From Clostridiales bacterium (GTDB taxonomy: Bacteria > Bacillota > Clostridia > Lachnospirales > Lachnospiraceae): a stretch of 34,372 nucleotides of DNA. Location: NCBI GenBank assembly GCA_012518975.1, contig JAAYRC010000031.1, forward strand, positions 1-34,372, given 5' to 3'. The position numbers and the translations under genes are program-made. Position 1 is the stretch's first letter. Each line of letters begins with the position of its first letter. Positions 17,648 to 28,412 of the stretch are shown one piece after another. Below the pieces are notes generated by a model, which worked only from the letters and a program-made list of their open reading frames with translations, searched no databases and had not been told where the DNA came from.

Positions 17648-19441
17648 CTACTCCTTCTCATTGTTATTAATATCAATGCCCAGTTCCTTAAGCTGCTTAT
17701 CATCTACGATATTCGGAGCTTCAGTCATAAGACATGAGGCATCCTTAACCTTAGGAAATGCAATAACATCACGGATACTATCCTCTTTAGTCATAAGCAT
17801 AATTAGTCTATCAAGACCGTATGCTAGACCTGCATGAGGAGGTACGCCGTATTTAAATGCATTCATCAGGAAGCCAAACCTATCATATGCAGCTTCCTTA
17901 CTAAACCCAAGGACCTCAAACATCTTCTCCTGAATCTCTCTTTGATATATTCTAACAGAACCTCCACCTATCTCGGTTCCATTTAAGACTATATCATATG
18001 CTTTTGCTCTTACCTTGCCAGGCTCTGTATCTAACAAGTGTAGATCTTCATCCATTGGCATGGTAAATGGGTGATGCTTTGCAACATATCTATCTTCTTC
18101 CTCTGAGTATTCAAGAAGAGGAAACTCAGTTACCCATAAGAATTTGTATTCACCCTTATCTAGTAGGCCTAGATTTCTGGCCAGTTCAAGTCTTAGATTG
18201 CCCAGGACAGCATATACAATTTCGTCATCATCTGCTGCAAAGAATAAAAGATCTCCTGCTTTTGCGTCCATAGCATGAACTAGGGCCCCTAACTCATCCT
18301 CTGTCATGAACTTTGCAAATGAAGACTTATAGGTCCCATCCTGATTAACTGCAAGATATGCAAGACCCTTTGCTCCAAAGTCCTTTGCATAATTAACAAG
18401 GGCATCTATCTTCTTTCTTGGCATATCCCCTTGGCCCTCTGCATTAATACCGCGGACTGAACCACCCTTATCAAGGGCAGTGGTAAAGACTCCAAAACCA
18501 CAGGACTTTACTATATCGGATACATCCTTAAGTTCCATGCCAAAGCGAGTATCAGGCTTATCCACACCAAACCTGTCCATTGCCTCTTTATAGGTCATTC
18601 TCTGTATAGGAAGTGGAATATCTATTCCTATAGAATCCTTGAACATTTTATGCAAAAGTCTTTCATTTACATCAAGTACATCATCTACATCCACAAAGGA
18701 TAATTCCATATCTATCTGAGTAAATTCTGGCTGACGATCTGCCCTTAAGTCTTCATCACGGAAGCACTTTGCAATCTGAAAATACCTATCATAACCTGCA
18801 CACATAAGAAGTTGCTTAAACAACTGTGGAGACTGGGGCAGGGCATAGAAATTTCCAGGATGGACTCGGCTTGGAACCAGATAATCCCTAGCTCCCTCTG
18901 GAGTACTCTTTGTCAGCATGGGGGTCTCAACCTCTAGGAAGCCTTCGTCTAATAAAAACTGCCTTGTAATATTAGCCACCTTACTTCTTAGAATAAGATT
19001 TCTTTGTAGGTCTGGCCTTCTAAGATCTAAATACCTATATTTAAGTCTTAATTCCTCTTTAGTCTTACTATCCTCCTCAATTGGAAATGGAGGAGTTTCA
19101 GCTTCTGACAGAATCCTTATATCATTTGCTCTTATCTCGATATCACCTGTTAGAAGATCTTTATTTATCCCACCTGATCTAGCTTCTACCTTACCTACCA
19201 CTCCTATAACGAATTCACTTCTTAAATGCTCTGCCTTTTCAAAGCCCTCACTACCTACATCACCTTCCTCAAATATAATCTGTAGGATGCCAGACCGGTC
19301 TCTTAAATCAACAAAAATGATTCCGCCCTTATTCCTACTTTTTTGTACCCATCCCATAACAGTTACGGTTTCTCCAATATTAAGGTTTGACAATTCGGTA
19401 CAGCGATGGCTTCTACGTAAGCCCTTCATTGATTCTGCCAT
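17648..19441 (-). CDS. aspS: Aspartyl-tRNA synthetase
   Basis: 597 aa; LRRSHRCTELSNLNIGETVTVMGWVQKSRNKGGIIFVDLRDRSG, ARDYLVPSRVHPGNFYALPQSPQLFKQLLM, RDEDLRADRQPEFTQID, GLAYGLDRLIMLM. Confidence 0.98.
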   Translation of the reverse strand: MAESMKGLRRSHRCTELSNLNIGETVTVMGWVQKSRNKGGIIFVDLRDRSGILQIIFEEGDVGSEGFEKAEHLRSEFVIGVVGKVEARSGGINKDLLTGDIEIRANDIRILSEAETPPFPIEEDSKTKEELRLKYRYLDLRRPDLQRNLILRSKVANITRQFLLDEGFLEVETPMLTKSTPEGARDYLVPSRVHPGNFYALPQSPQLFKQLLMCAGYDRYFQIAKCFRDEDLRADRQPEFTQIDMELSFVDVDDVLDVNERLLHKMFKDSIGIDIPLPIQRMTYKEAMDRFGVDKPDTRFGMELKDVSDIVKSCGFGVFTTALDKGGSVRGINAEGQGDMPRKKIDALVNYAKDFGAKGLAYLAVNQDGTYKSSFAKFMTEDELGALVHAMDAKAGDLLFFAADDDEIVYAVLGNLRLELARNLGLLDKGEYKFLWVTEFPLLEYSEEEDRYVAKHHPFTMPMDEDLHLLDTEPGKVRAKAYDIVLNGTEIGGGSVRIYQREIQEKMFEVLGFSKEAAYDRFGFLMNAFKYGVPPHAGLAYGLDRLIMLMTKEDSIRDVIAFPKVKDASCLMTEAPNIVDDKQLKELGIDINNNEKE

Positions 19442-19464
19442 AAAATAATCTCCTTTTACCTCTC

Positions 19465-19773
19465 TTAATCATTAATATAATAATCAAAGCATTTACGATT
19501 ACATGTCCTAGGCCTTACCACATTGGTTCCTACCCTTACATGCTCTGGGTGAGACTGGTATGCCTTATAGGCCTCTTCATCAATAAATACTGAATCCAGC
19601 ATTATATCTGCATCAGAAGAGAACATGGGATTTGTTAAAACTTCAATTGATACAATACCTTCTATAAGATTCTTAAGATTCTCTAACTCTCTCTTAATCT
19701 CTTCTCCATATACCCTGTTTTCCTCATCTGAAAACTCTTCTCTAAAATCCCATGCCACAATATGTCTTATCAT
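19465..19773 (-). CDS. Dabb (stress-responsive alpha/beta barrel) domain protein
   Basis: 102 aa; MIRHIVAWDFRE...AYKAYQSHPEHVRVGTNVVRP is typical of the Dabb family. Confidence 0.85.
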   Translation of the reverse strand: MIRHIVAWDFREEFSDEENRVYGEEIKRELENLKNLIEGIVSIEVLTNPMFSSDADIMLDSVFIDEEAYKAYQSHPEHVRVGTNVVRPRTCNRKCFDYYIND

Positions 19774-19807
19774 TTCATTTCCTCCTTACACTAGTATAAC
19801 CACCTAG

Positions 19808-19838
19808 CTTGTGTTAAGTTAATATATTATAACACAAG
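19808..19838. promoter_or_regulatory. Inverted repeat enclosing an extended -10 promoter of the Dabb-aspS transcript
   Basis: CTTGTGTTA (19808-19816) / TAACACAAG (19830-19838), perfect 9-bp arms. On the minus strand it contains TGTTATAAT (TATAAT = 19826-19831). Confidence 0.5.
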
Positions 19839-19893
19839 AATTCGCAGTTAGGAAACTATGTGTTTTATTTTTAGCTTAAGTCTATATGTTCTT

Positions 19894-21777
19894 TTAAGTA
19901 ACAAAAGGCGATGCTGGAAGTCCTTCTTTATTAAATAAGTTTGCTCCCTCTGGATTATCCGCCCATCCATATCGAACTCTCTTGGGCTTGGCTACTCTTT
20001 TACTAGATACAATTACCCTATCCCCATCTATCATAGCCTCTGCAGGGTGGAATATATCATCATTACCACAGATTTCAAAGCCTTCTAGCTTATCACCCTT
20101 TTTTATAAGTCCACTGCCTATATAATTAAAGTAAAGCCTTATCCTATCATCCTCAATAGCCATCCTATCATAAATCGGTCCACTACAGACATTGTCTTCT
20201 CCATGAACCAGGTTTAGGGCCCAAAGACCTAATCTTTCACCCACACTCTTCTTGTCCCAAGGATGAAGGTCATTATACATACCCACATCTATAGTCACGA
20301 CCATTCCTGTATTGGGTATTTCCATAGCCTGTCTTTGCGCTTCCCTAAGCCAAGCCCAGCCACTATCCTCAGGTTCAAGCTTCCAAAGGTTGAAATTAGC
20401 TAGCTGTACATATAGAAAAGGAAAGTCTCCCCTGTTCCATAGCTTGCGCCAATCACTAATCACTGTCTCAAATATTTCCTTATAATCAAATGGATGTCCT
20501 GTATTAGATTCTCCCTGATACCACAAAGCACCCTTAATACTATAATTGCGTAAGGGATAAATCATACCGTTATAAACCCCGGTAGGCATATACTGAAAGA
20601 AGGTTGTAGGTTCCTTAAGCTCTGCAAGGGCACCAAGCTTATATCTCCACGCCCCTGATAAAGGAATCTGCTCCTTTTCTACTTCTATATAATAAGGCAT
20701 GTCTCTTACAAACCCACCTATATTATGGGTCATAACAAGTCTAACAGTAATTTCATTCTTACCTGCCTTTAATAAGCCCTCAGGAATCTTATATCGCCTT
20801 GGTGGATATAAATACCCAGTACTTCCTATCATGGTTCCATTAATATAGGTATCGTCTGCATCCACAAGGGTACCAAGTATAAGTCTTCCCTCCTTACCTG
20901 CTAAAATCTCGGGTATATAAAACTCCCTCCTAAGCCATACTGACCCCCGTATATGCTCTAGGTCTGTACCATGAAAGCTTGTTGGAAGCTGAATTTCTTC
21001 CCAATCCTCATCATTATATTCTTCCATATACCAAGCCAAAGGATTATCCCTAAAACCTTCATCTACTTCATATAGGTCCTTGTCCCATTGCTGGTTATAT
21101 TCATTTTCCTTCTGAATAGTATCATTAACATATGAATCATCTTTACACATGGCAAGCAGGTCATCAAACCTCTTAAAGGTCTTTAAAGACTCCTGGCTTA
21201 TCCAGGCCTCGGCTGGTGTTCCCCCAATAGCAGTAAATAAGAGCCCAATTGGAATCTTATATTTATCGTATATTTTCTTTGAGAAGAAATAACCAATAGC
21301 ACTAAAGTTATATATGGATTCTGGGGTTACAGCTACCCAATTCCCATCACTTAGTTCATCAACCGGCCCATGAAAATCATATACCATAGGCACTCTAAAT
21401 TGCCTTATTTCAGGATAATACACACCCTTTACCTCATCCTCAAATAAATCAAGGGTTCTAGAAATCGGAATTTCCATATTGGACTGACCACCCAGTACCC
21501 ATACATCTCCTACAAGAACATCCCTTATGATCCTTTCCTCTCCTAGATGATAAATCCTAATATCGTATGGTCCTCCGGGCTCCAGGTTATATAAATCTAT
21601 AGTCCAGCTACCATCCTCTTTTACAATAGTTTTATAGTCCTTGTCTAAAAAATTTAATACTAAGTCTTGTCCAGGGACAGCCCTTCCCCATATAACAACC
21701 TTATCTCCTCTTTGAAGGACCATACCATCACTGATTAAGGGTGAAAGGCAAATTCTACTCTTATTATTATTCTCCAT
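19894..21777 (-). CDS. Sialate O-acetylesterase-like SGNH hydrolase (cytoplasmic)
   Basis: 627 aa; GGQSNMEIPISRT, AIGGTPAEAWIS, ALWYQGESNTGHP, DLHPWDKKSVGERLG; internal beta-galactosidase-like jelly-roll segment (WLRREFYIP...GTLVDADDTYINGTMIGSTGYLYPPRRY). No signal peptide. Confidence 0.9.
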   Translation of the reverse strand: MENNNKSRICLSPLISDGMVLQRGDKVVIWGRAVPGQDLVLNFLDKDYKTIVKEDGSWTIDLYNLEPGGPYDIRIYHLGEERIIRDVLVGDVWVLGGQSNMEIPISRTLDLFEDEVKGVYYPEIRQFRVPMVYDFHGPVDELSDGNWVAVTPESIYNFSAIGYFFSKKIYDKYKIPIGLLFTAIGGTPAEAWISQESLKTFKRFDDLLAMCKDDSYVNDTIQKENEYNQQWDKDLYEVDEGFRDNPLAWYMEEYNDEDWEEIQLPTSFHGTDLEHIRGSVWLRREFYIPEILAGKEGRLILGTLVDADDTYINGTMIGSTGYLYPPRRYKIPEGLLKAGKNEITVRLVMTHNIGGFVRDMPYYIEVEKEQIPLSGAWRYKLGALAELKEPTTFFQYMPTGVYNGMIYPLRNYSIKGALWYQGESNTGHPFDYKEIFETVISDWRKLWNRGDFPFLYVQLANFNLWKLEPEDSGWAWLREAQRQAMEIPNTGMVVTIDVGMYNDLHPWDKKSVGERLGLWALNLVHGEDNVCSGPIYDRMAIEDDRIRLYFNYIGSGLIKKGDKLEGFEICGNDDIFHPAEAMIDGDRVIVSSKRVAKPKRVRYGWADNPEGANLFNKEGLPASPFVT

Positions 21778-21818
21778 AGTTCTCCTTTCAAAACAGCAAA
21801 CACTTTAGATAATACTTT

Positions 21819-21860
21819 AAAACACCCTTATATTAATTTGCATTGATATATGGGTGTTTT
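21819..21860. terminator. Terminator hairpin downstream of hisS
   Basis: AAAACACCCTTATAT / ATATATGGGTGTTTT with one mismatch. T tracts on both sides, so it could act in both directions. Confidence 0.75.
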
Positions 21861-21872
21861 TTAACATTAATA

Positions 21873-23117
21873 TTAAGTTAAGGATTCGCCTATCCTACTT
21901 ATCTCTACACTTACCTGCTCACCTGTAGCCATATTTTTAATGCTAACCATGCCTTTAGCTAATTCATCAGCACCAATTATAACTGTGTTCTTTGCAGATA
22001 ACTTGTTGGCATACTTCATCTGCGCTTTAAGGCTTCTATCCATATAATCAGTCTCCACAATCAAGCCGTCCTTCCTGAGACTTCTTACAATCTGATATGC
22101 TGCAGTTTTAGCTTCCTTGCCCAAAATGCCCACATATAAGTCCACTTGGGGCTCACTAGCAAGCTCAACTCCCTCTGCCTCTAGCTCATTTATTATCCGC
22201 TCAATACCAAATCCAAAGCCTACGGCAGGAATATCCTGCTTCTCGTCAATTTCATATATCAAATTATCATATCTGCCTCCACCACATAGGGTAAAGCCCT
22301 CTCCATTAACAAATTCAAATACAGTCTTTGTATAGTAATCTAAGCCTCTAACAATACCGGTATCCACCACAAAGGGAATGTTCATATCATTTAATAGGTT
22401 TTGAAGCTCAGTAAAGTGGTCTTTACATTCCTCATCAAGATAATCAATAGTCCTAGGGGCATCCTTCATAATCTCTTGGCATGAGGGGACCTTACAGTCT
22501 ATTGTCCGTAATGGATTCTTTTCCATTCTCTCCTTACAAGTGCCACATAACTTATCTTTATGTTGATTAAGAAAACCTAATAAAGCCTCATTATATGCTT
22601 TTCTACAATTCCTACAGCCAATACTATTTATATGAAGCTTTACTCCTTTAAGTCCAAGCTCATTCATAAAATCAACTAAAAGTGATATTAATTCCAGCTC
22701 AGCAAGAGGACCTGCCGCTCCAAAAAACTCCACACCAAACTGATGATGTTGCCTAAGCCTTCCACTCTGGGGATTTTCATATCTAAAAGCCTGAGTAATA
22801 TAAAAAAGCTTAGTAGGCTGGCTCTCTGCATATAAGCTGTTCTCAAGATAAGCCCTTACTGCTCCTGCAGTTCCCTCTGGCTTAAGGGTTATGCTTCTAT
22901 TACCTTTGTCCAGGAAGGTGTACATCTCCTTTTGAACTACATCTGTGGTTTCACCCACCCCCCTTTGAAAGAGAATTGTATGCTCAAATACAGGAGTAAT
23001 TATCTCCTTAATATGATATGACTTGCAGAGCTTTCTTGCAATTTCCTCAACAAGTGTCCTTTTGTGCATATTGGAGCCATACCAGTCCTGTGTTCCTCTG
23101 GGTCTTTTTGTAATCAT
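21873..23117 (-). CDS. hisS: Histidyl-tRNA synthetase
   Basis: 414 aa; [74 protein letters not shown]. Confidence 0.97.
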   Translation of the reverse strand: MITKRPRGTQDWYGSNMHKRTLVEEIARKLCKSYHIKEIITPVFEHTILFQRGVGETTDVVQKEMYTFLDKGNRSITLKPEGTAGAVRAYLENSLYAESQPTKLFYITQAFRYENPQSGRLRQHHQFGVEFFGAAGPLAELELISLLVDFMNELGLKGVKLHINSIGCRNCRKAYNEALLGFLNQHKDKLCGTCKERMEKNPLRTIDCKVPSCQEIMKDAPRTIDYLDEECKDHFTELQNLLNDMNIPFVVDTGIVRGLDYYTKTVFEFVNGEGFTLCGGGRYDNLIYEIDEKQDIPAVGFGFGIERIINELEAEGVELASEPQVDLYVGILGKEAKTAAYQIVRSLRKDGLIVETDYMDRSLKAQMKYANKLSAKNTVIIGADELAKGMVSIKNMATGEQVSVEISRIGESLT

Positions 23118-23228
23118 CTTAGTCCTCCTAAATTGTTACATAAGATTTATTAATATTTCTATATTATAAGACTAAAGTATAATATAGGCAATATAGTTAA
23201 ATAAAATCTATATTTATATAAGCTACAT

Positions 23229-24710
23229 TTACAAGTGGGGATTCTTATTTAAGAAGTCACTCTTTCGTTTAATCATTTCATCTATTCTACTGATGTAGTC
23301 TTTTAGGTTCTTTACATTATCCACCCTATCAATTCGCTTCTCATTGTGGAATACGAATTTGGACATAGCCCCTGATCCCAAGGCAAGGATGGTTTGCTTC
23401 TCCTCCATAATCAAAATATTATAGAGGCCCTCTTTCCCATATCTTGCATATCCTACATTTTCAAGGTTATCTGCTATATTCTTTTGTCTGTAGAGATAAT
23501 AAGGCAGATAACCTTTGTTTTTGGTAAATTCCTTTGAAACCCTAAGCATATGGGACGCATCCTTTACTCTAAGGTCAAGATAATTGTCTTTTTCTATATT
23601 AAGTCTAGAGGCTCGCTTAATTGCCAGGGTATGGACCGTCAGGCTATCCGGATTTAGCTTTTTTATCTTATCAAGAGTATCCTCCACATCTAAACTTGTT
23701 TCCCCAGGAAGGCCTATGATTATATCCATGTTAATGTTATTATGGCCCACTTCTCTTGCTAGATAGAAAGCTTCATTAATCTGATCTACACTGTGTCTCC
23801 GTCCAATTAAATCCAAGGTCCTTTCTTGCATGGTCTGCGGATTTATTGATATCCTATCTACTCCCCAGTTTAAAAGAACCTCTAGCTTCTCTCTACTAAT
23901 ACTATCAGGCCGCCCTGCCTCTACACAAAATTCCCTTACATAGGTAAAATCAAAATTAGCTCTAATTATGCCTAGTAATCTATCTAACTGATTAGCTGAA
24001 AGGGTGGTAGGGGTTCCTCCCCCTAAGTAGACTGTGGTTAATCTCTTACCTGGAAAGCAAGATGAAGCAAATTTTATCTCAGTCTCCAAGGCCCTTAGAT
24101 AGTCTTCCACAAGTTGACCATAGCCTTCTATAGAAAAGGAGGGAAATGAGCAATATAGGCAAGTACTTGGACAAAAGGGTATACCTATATATAGGCTGTA
24201 TCCCTTTTTATAATCCATTGCCTTAAGTAAGTCTCTTTCCCGCTTTGCTATAAGAATGCTAAGTTCAATTTTTTCATCAGAGCACATATATTCCTTGTTC
24301 ATCCAGCTATATATCTCTTTTTCATCTATCTCCTTATCAAGCATGTCATATACCAGCTTAGTGGGTCTGATTCCAGTGAGTATGCCCCAAGGAAGGTCTT
24401 TTTTACTCAAGGAAGAAAGCATATTATATAGCTGACGCTTCATAGCATTTTTATATGCCAGCTTTTCCAAAAGCTGATCTTTTGTCTCATTATGTGTCCT
24501 ATAGGTCTCACCTTTGTCGTCTGTGATTTCAATAGTTATGCTTGTCCTATTAAATATAATACTTATTAATCTAATCTGGGACCTGCTAACTTGACTGTCC
24601 TTAGCTGAATTAATATCTAAAAATCTTATCTCACTAAGTGGATAAAAAGACATTACAATTGGACGAACATCATTTTCATATATTCTATCTGAAAGTATTA
24701 TCTGAATCAT
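23229..24710 (-). CDS. hemZ: HemZ-type coproporphyrinogen III oxidase-like radical SAM protein
   Basis: 493 aa; radical SAM motif YIGIPFCPSTCLYCSFPSF, VYLGGGTPTTLSANQL, SINPQTMQERTLDLIGRRH, MDIIIGLPGE. N-terminal extension typical of HemZ. Confidence 0.9.
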   Translation of the reverse strand: MIQIILSDRIYENDVRPIVMSFYPLSEIRFLDINSAKDSQVSRSQIRLISIIFNRTSITIEITDDKGETYRTHNETKDQLLEKLAYKNAMKRQLYNMLSSLSKKDLPWGILTGIRPTKLVYDMLDKEIDEKEIYSWMNKEYMCSDEKIELSILIAKRERDLLKAMDYKKGYSLYIGIPFCPSTCLYCSFPSFSIEGYGQLVEDYLRALETEIKFASSCFPGKRLTTVYLGGGTPTTLSANQLDRLLGIIRANFDFTYVREFCVEAGRPDSISREKLEVLLNWGVDRISINPQTMQERTLDLIGRRHSVDQINEAFYLAREVGHNNINMDIIIGLPGETSLDVEDTLDKIKKLNPDSLTVHTLAIKRASRLNIEKDNYLDLRVKDASHMLRVSKEFTKNKGYLPYYLYRQKNIADNLENVGYARYGKEGLYNILIMEEKQTILALGSGAMSKFVFHNEKRIDRVDNVKNLKDYISRIDEMIKRKSDFLNKNPHL

Positions 24711-24828
24711 TTATTCTCCTGAATTATAGTCAATAACCATAGATACTAAGAATTTCTTGTTAATGGATATATTGACAAGCTTAAAATACCATAAATGGTG
24801 CAAATGAATAATCTTATTTTTTATTGGT

Positions 24829-25458
24829 CTATAGATATGGGTTGTTATGTCTTTCATGGCCTATAGTCGTTGGTCTTCCATGACCTGGATATACTTCAAT
24901 CCTATCCTCTAAAACCATAAGTTGACTACTGATTTTTTCTAGTAAGACACTATGGTTGCCAGTGGGAAAATCAGTCCTCCCTATACTTTCATAAAACAAA
25001 CTATCTCCAGAAAAAATCACACCTTCCTCTGGAATATAATAACACACTCCTCCTGCAGTATGACCAGGAGTATATATAACCCTCCATAACAATCCTGCTG
25101 CCTGGAACTCTTCCTTATCCTTAAGCAGGATGTCTGGAATGACCTTAACCTCTGTTCCCATTTGAATGGAGGCATTTAACCTTGAATCATTCAATAGTTC
25201 AACTTCATTTTCATGGGCATATATGGGTGCAGTCGTCAGGTTTTTTAGTTCATTTGCAGCAGTTATATGATCAAAATGACCATGGGTAAGTAATATCGCC
25301 TTACACTTCAGGTCATTTTCTTTTAAATATTCATTTATTCTTTCAGCATTGTCGCCTGGATCAATTACTATTGCTTCCTTGGATTTCGCCTCTCTAACAA
25401 TATAGCAGTTTGTTTGTACCATGCCTAAAACCATTGTTTTTATATGGATTCTTCTCAT
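24829..25458 (-). CDS. MBL-fold metallohydrolase (glyoxalase II-like)
   Basis: 209 aa; ILLTHGHFDHITAANEL, IYTPGHTAGGVCYYI, VIFSGDSLFYESIGRTDFPTG, VYPGHGRPTTIGHERHNNPYL. Confidence 0.95.
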   Translation of the reverse strand: MRRIHIKTMVLGMVQTNCYIVREAKSKEAIVIDPGDNAERINEYLKENDLKCKAILLTHGHFDHITAANELKNLTTAPIYAHENEVELLNDSRLNASIQMGTEVKVIPDILLKDKEEFQAAGLLWRVIYTPGHTAGGVCYYIPEEGVIFSGDSLFYESIGRTDFPTGNHSVLLEKISSQLMVLEDRIEVYPGHGRPTTIGHERHNNPYL

Positions 25459-25518
25459 ATAATACCTCTTTCACAAATCATTAGAAGCCTATACTAGCAG
25501 GCTCCAATTTTTAATCTA

Positions 25519-27813
25519 CTATCCAGCCGTACGCTCTATATCCAATACGCTTTCCACATTACGTATTTTAGCAATAATATCATTAAGCTGGTCTACCCCA
25601 TTTATCTCAAAACCAATACTAATGGAAGCCGTACCTTGCTTACTGGTTCTTACATTCATGGATAAGACATCTATTTTATTTTCTGTTAGTACCTTAGATA
25701 TGTCAACCAGGACACCAGTTCTGTTATTTGCATATATCTTAATTTCTGCTGGATATACTCCTGTTTGTTTTCCTTCCTCCACATCCCATTCGGCATCTAT
25801 AAGTCTTGCCCGATCATCCTCTGGAATATTTATCACATTTATACAATCAGTTCTATGGATGGATACACCTCGTCCTCTGGTAACAAAGCCTATAATCTCA
25901 TCACCAGGAACTGGACTGCAACATTTTGAAAATCGTACTGCCAGGTCATGAATTCCCTTTACCACGATTCCACTTTTTGATTTTTGCTTGTTTAGCCTAT
26001 ATCCCTTATGCTCACCTATACCATCAAGGACATGTTGATCAGTAATTTCTAGCTTATTCTTCTTACGATATTCTTCATAAAGTCGGTTGACAATCTGGCT
26101 TTCCTTTAGACCACCATGACCTATGGCCGCCATTAAATTATCCCAGTCCTTAAAACCATACTTTTTTAAAACCACATTGGCATATTCAGACTTTGTAATG
26201 TCACTGAGAGTAATGTTCTTTTGCTTACAGTAGCTTGCAATTAACTCCTTGCCTTTATTAATATTATCTTCCTTACGTACAGATTTGAACCATTGATTAA
26301 TCTTATTCTTGGCTTGTGTACTCTTAACTATAGATAACCAATCACGGCTAGGTCCCTTTGAATTTTGAGAGGTCATAATCTCAATTCGGTCCCCATTTTG
26401 AATAACATAATCTATAGGTACTAGCTTGTTGTTAACCCTAGCACCTACCATTTTATTACCGACTGCACTATGAATACTATAAGCAAAATCAATGGTGTTA
26501 GACCCTGTTGGAAGGGTCTTAACATCACCTGTTGGTGTAAATGCATATACACTATCTGAAAACAAATCAAAATCATTTTTTAGTAAACTTAAGAATTCCT
26601 TATTATCTGATAGCTCTCTCTGCCATTCTAGAACCTGACGAAGCCAGGTCAGCTTCTCCTCTTCAGCATTGACAGAGCTACCTTTTTCATTAATACCCTC
26701 CTTGTACTTCCAATGGGCTGCGATACCATATTCCGCAGTTCTATGCATATCTAGGGTTCTTATCTGAATCTCAAAGGGCTGGCCCTTGGGTCCAATCAGG
26801 GTGGTATGAAGAGATTGATACATATTAGGCTTTGGCATTGCTATATAATCCTTGAATCTACCTGGAATTGGCTTATACATTTCGTGGATAACTCCTAAGG
26901 CTGCATAACAATCCTTTAGGGTGTCTACAATAATACGTACCGCAAACAAATCATAGATCTGCTCTATGGATTTGTTTTGATTCACCATTTTTTTATATAT
27001 ACTGAAAAAATGCTTAATTCTACCTTCAATTTTTGCAGAAATTCCAGCCTCAATAATATGTGACCTAACCTCATCAACAATGCTATCTATATAAGCCTGC
27101 CTTTCACTCTTTTTTGAGGATATCTTCTCAGCCAGCTCCTTATATATATCAGGCTCAAGATATTTTAAGGACAGATCATCTAACTCTACTTTTATCTTTG
27201 ATATACCTAGTCTCTGGGCAATTGGGGCATAGATATCCATGGTTTCTCTGGCTATTTCTTTTTGCTTATCTTCTCTCATATATTTAAGAGTCCGCATATT
27301 ATGAAGGCGGTCAGCAAGCTTAATAAGTATAACCCTAATATCTTTTGCCATAGCAAGGAACATTTTCCTAAGGTTCTCTGCCTGTATCTCAACCTTATCC
27401 TTGGAGTATTTAAGCTGTGTTAACTTAGTTACACCATCAACAAGTAAGGCTATCTCATCAGAAAACATCTCTCTCACCTGAACTATGGTAAAATCCGTAT
27501 CCTCCACTACATCATGGAGAATACCTGCTACGATACTTTCTTTATCAAGTTCTAGCTCTGCCAAAATATTAGCAACGCACAAGGGGTGGACTATATAAGG
27601 CTCTCCCGATTTCCTAAGCTGATCCTTATGGGCATTCATAGCCAAGGTATATGCCTTTTCTATCATGGATATATCTGTAGATGGATGATAGCTAATAACT
27701 TTATCAATTAGTTTTTTATAAAGCTGCTCGGGCGAGGTAAAGTCAGCTGGCACAGAAGTAGCTACCCGCCTAGTCAATATTCTACTATTAATAATATCGT
27801 CCATCTTATCCAT
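25519..27813 (-). CDS. relA: RelA/SpoT family bifunctional (p)ppGpp synthetase/hydrolase
   Basis: 764 aa; HD domain (GILHDVVEDTDFT), synthetase (YDLFAVRIIVDTLKDCYAALGVIH, GRFKDYIAMPKPNMYQSLHTTLIG), TGS (VYAFTPTGDVKTLPTGSNTIDFAY) and C-terminal ACT domain. Confidence 0.97.
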   Translation of the reverse strand: MDKMDDIINSRILTRRVATSVPADFTSPEQLYKKLIDKVISYHPSTDISMIEKAYTLAMNAHKDQLRKSGEPYIVHPLCVANILAELELDKESIVAGILHDVVEDTDFTIVQVREMFSDEIALLVDGVTKLTQLKYSKDKVEIQAENLRKMFLAMAKDIRVILIKLADRLHNMRTLKYMREDKQKEIARETMDIYAPIAQRLGISKIKVELDDLSLKYLEPDIYKELAEKISSKKSERQAYIDSIVDEVRSHIIEAGISAKIEGRIKHFFSIYKKMVNQNKSIEQIYDLFAVRIIVDTLKDCYAALGVIHEMYKPIPGRFKDYIAMPKPNMYQSLHTTLIGPKGQPFEIQIRTLDMHRTAEYGIAAHWKYKEGINEKGSSVNAEEEKLTWLRQVLEWQRELSDNKEFLSLLKNDFDLFSDSVYAFTPTGDVKTLPTGSNTIDFAYSIHSAVGNKMVGARVNNKLVPIDYVIQNGDRIEIMTSQNSKGPSRDWLSIVKSTQAKNKINQWFKSVRKEDNINKGKELIASYCKQKNITLSDITKSEYANVVLKKYGFKDWDNLMAAIGHGGLKESQIVNRLYEEYRKKNKLEITDQHVLDGIGEHKGYRLNKQKSKSGIVVKGIHDLAVRFSKCCSPVPGDEIIGFVTRGRGVSIHRTDCINVINIPEDDRARLIDAEWDVEEGKQTGVYPAEIKIYANNRTGVLVDISKVLTENKIDVLSMNVRTSKQGTASISIGFEINGVDQLNDIIAKIRNVESVLDIERTAG

Positions 27814-27887
27814 ACTCTCACCACCTGTGCAAACATATTGTTAAATATATTCTGTAATCTGTATTTTTATTTGTAAACTGAATTCAT

Positions 27888-28412
27888 TTAGTTACCTTCA
27901 TATTGAATGACAGCATCTACATCATAACCTTCTAGCTTTGCTCTGCCATTAAGTCCTTTTAGCTCCATTAGGAAGATAATCTTAATAACCTGGCCGCCTA
28001 GACTCTCTACTAGCTTGGTTATAGCTTCAATAGTTCCTCCTGTTGCAATCAGATCATCTATAATAACAACCCTCTGACCCGGCTTAATTGCATCCTTATG
28101 AATTTCTATAGTTGCTTTACCATATTCTAGCTCATAATCCATGGATATGGTCTCGCAAGGTAATTTTCCTTCTTTTCTAACAGGAATAAATGGTTTACCC
28201 AAATTATAAGCAATCGGAACACCGAATATAAAACCCCTAGATTCAGGCCCTAATATAAGATCAAAATCAATATCCTTAAGCAAGTCCTGCATCTGGTCAA
28301 TTGCAAGCTTCAATCCATCCTTATCAGATAAGACACTAGTAACATCTCTAAATATTATACCGGGCTCTGGAAAATCCGGTATACTTCTTACGTAATCTTC
28401 TAACTTTTTCAT
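27888..28412 (-). CDS. apt: Adenine phosphoribosyltransferase
   Basis: 174 aa; IPDFPEPGIIFRDVTSVL, GPESRGFIFGVPIAY, RVVIIDDLIATGGT. Confidence 0.97.
   Translation of the reverse strand: MKKLEDYVRSIPDFPEPGIIFRDVTSVLSDKDGLKLAIDQMQDLLKDIDFDLILGPESRGFIFGVPIAYNLGKPFIPVRKEGKLPCETISMDYELEYGKATIEIHKDAIKPGQRVVIIDDLIATGGTIEAITKLVESLGGQVIKIIFLMELKGLNGRAKLEGYDVDAVIQYEGN

Noticed and set aside
18918-19448. 176-aa ORF on the + strand antisense to aspS
   Set aside because: Shadow ORF opposite a highly conserved gene; Ser/Leu-rich translation typical of antisense frames. The same holds for 12035-12487, 12491-12802, 15896-16333, 25622-25951 and 28609-29088.
23159-23187. CTATATTATA / TATAATATAG inverted repeat upstream of hisS
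   Set aside because: Perfect 10-bp arms, but nearly all A/T in an AT-only region and probably just overlapping -10 sequences; too weak for a separate claim.
17648-23228. Possible T-box leaders upstream of aspS or hisS
   Set aside because: No T-box sequence (AGGGTGGNACCGCG-type) or specifier structure found in the short intergenic regions.
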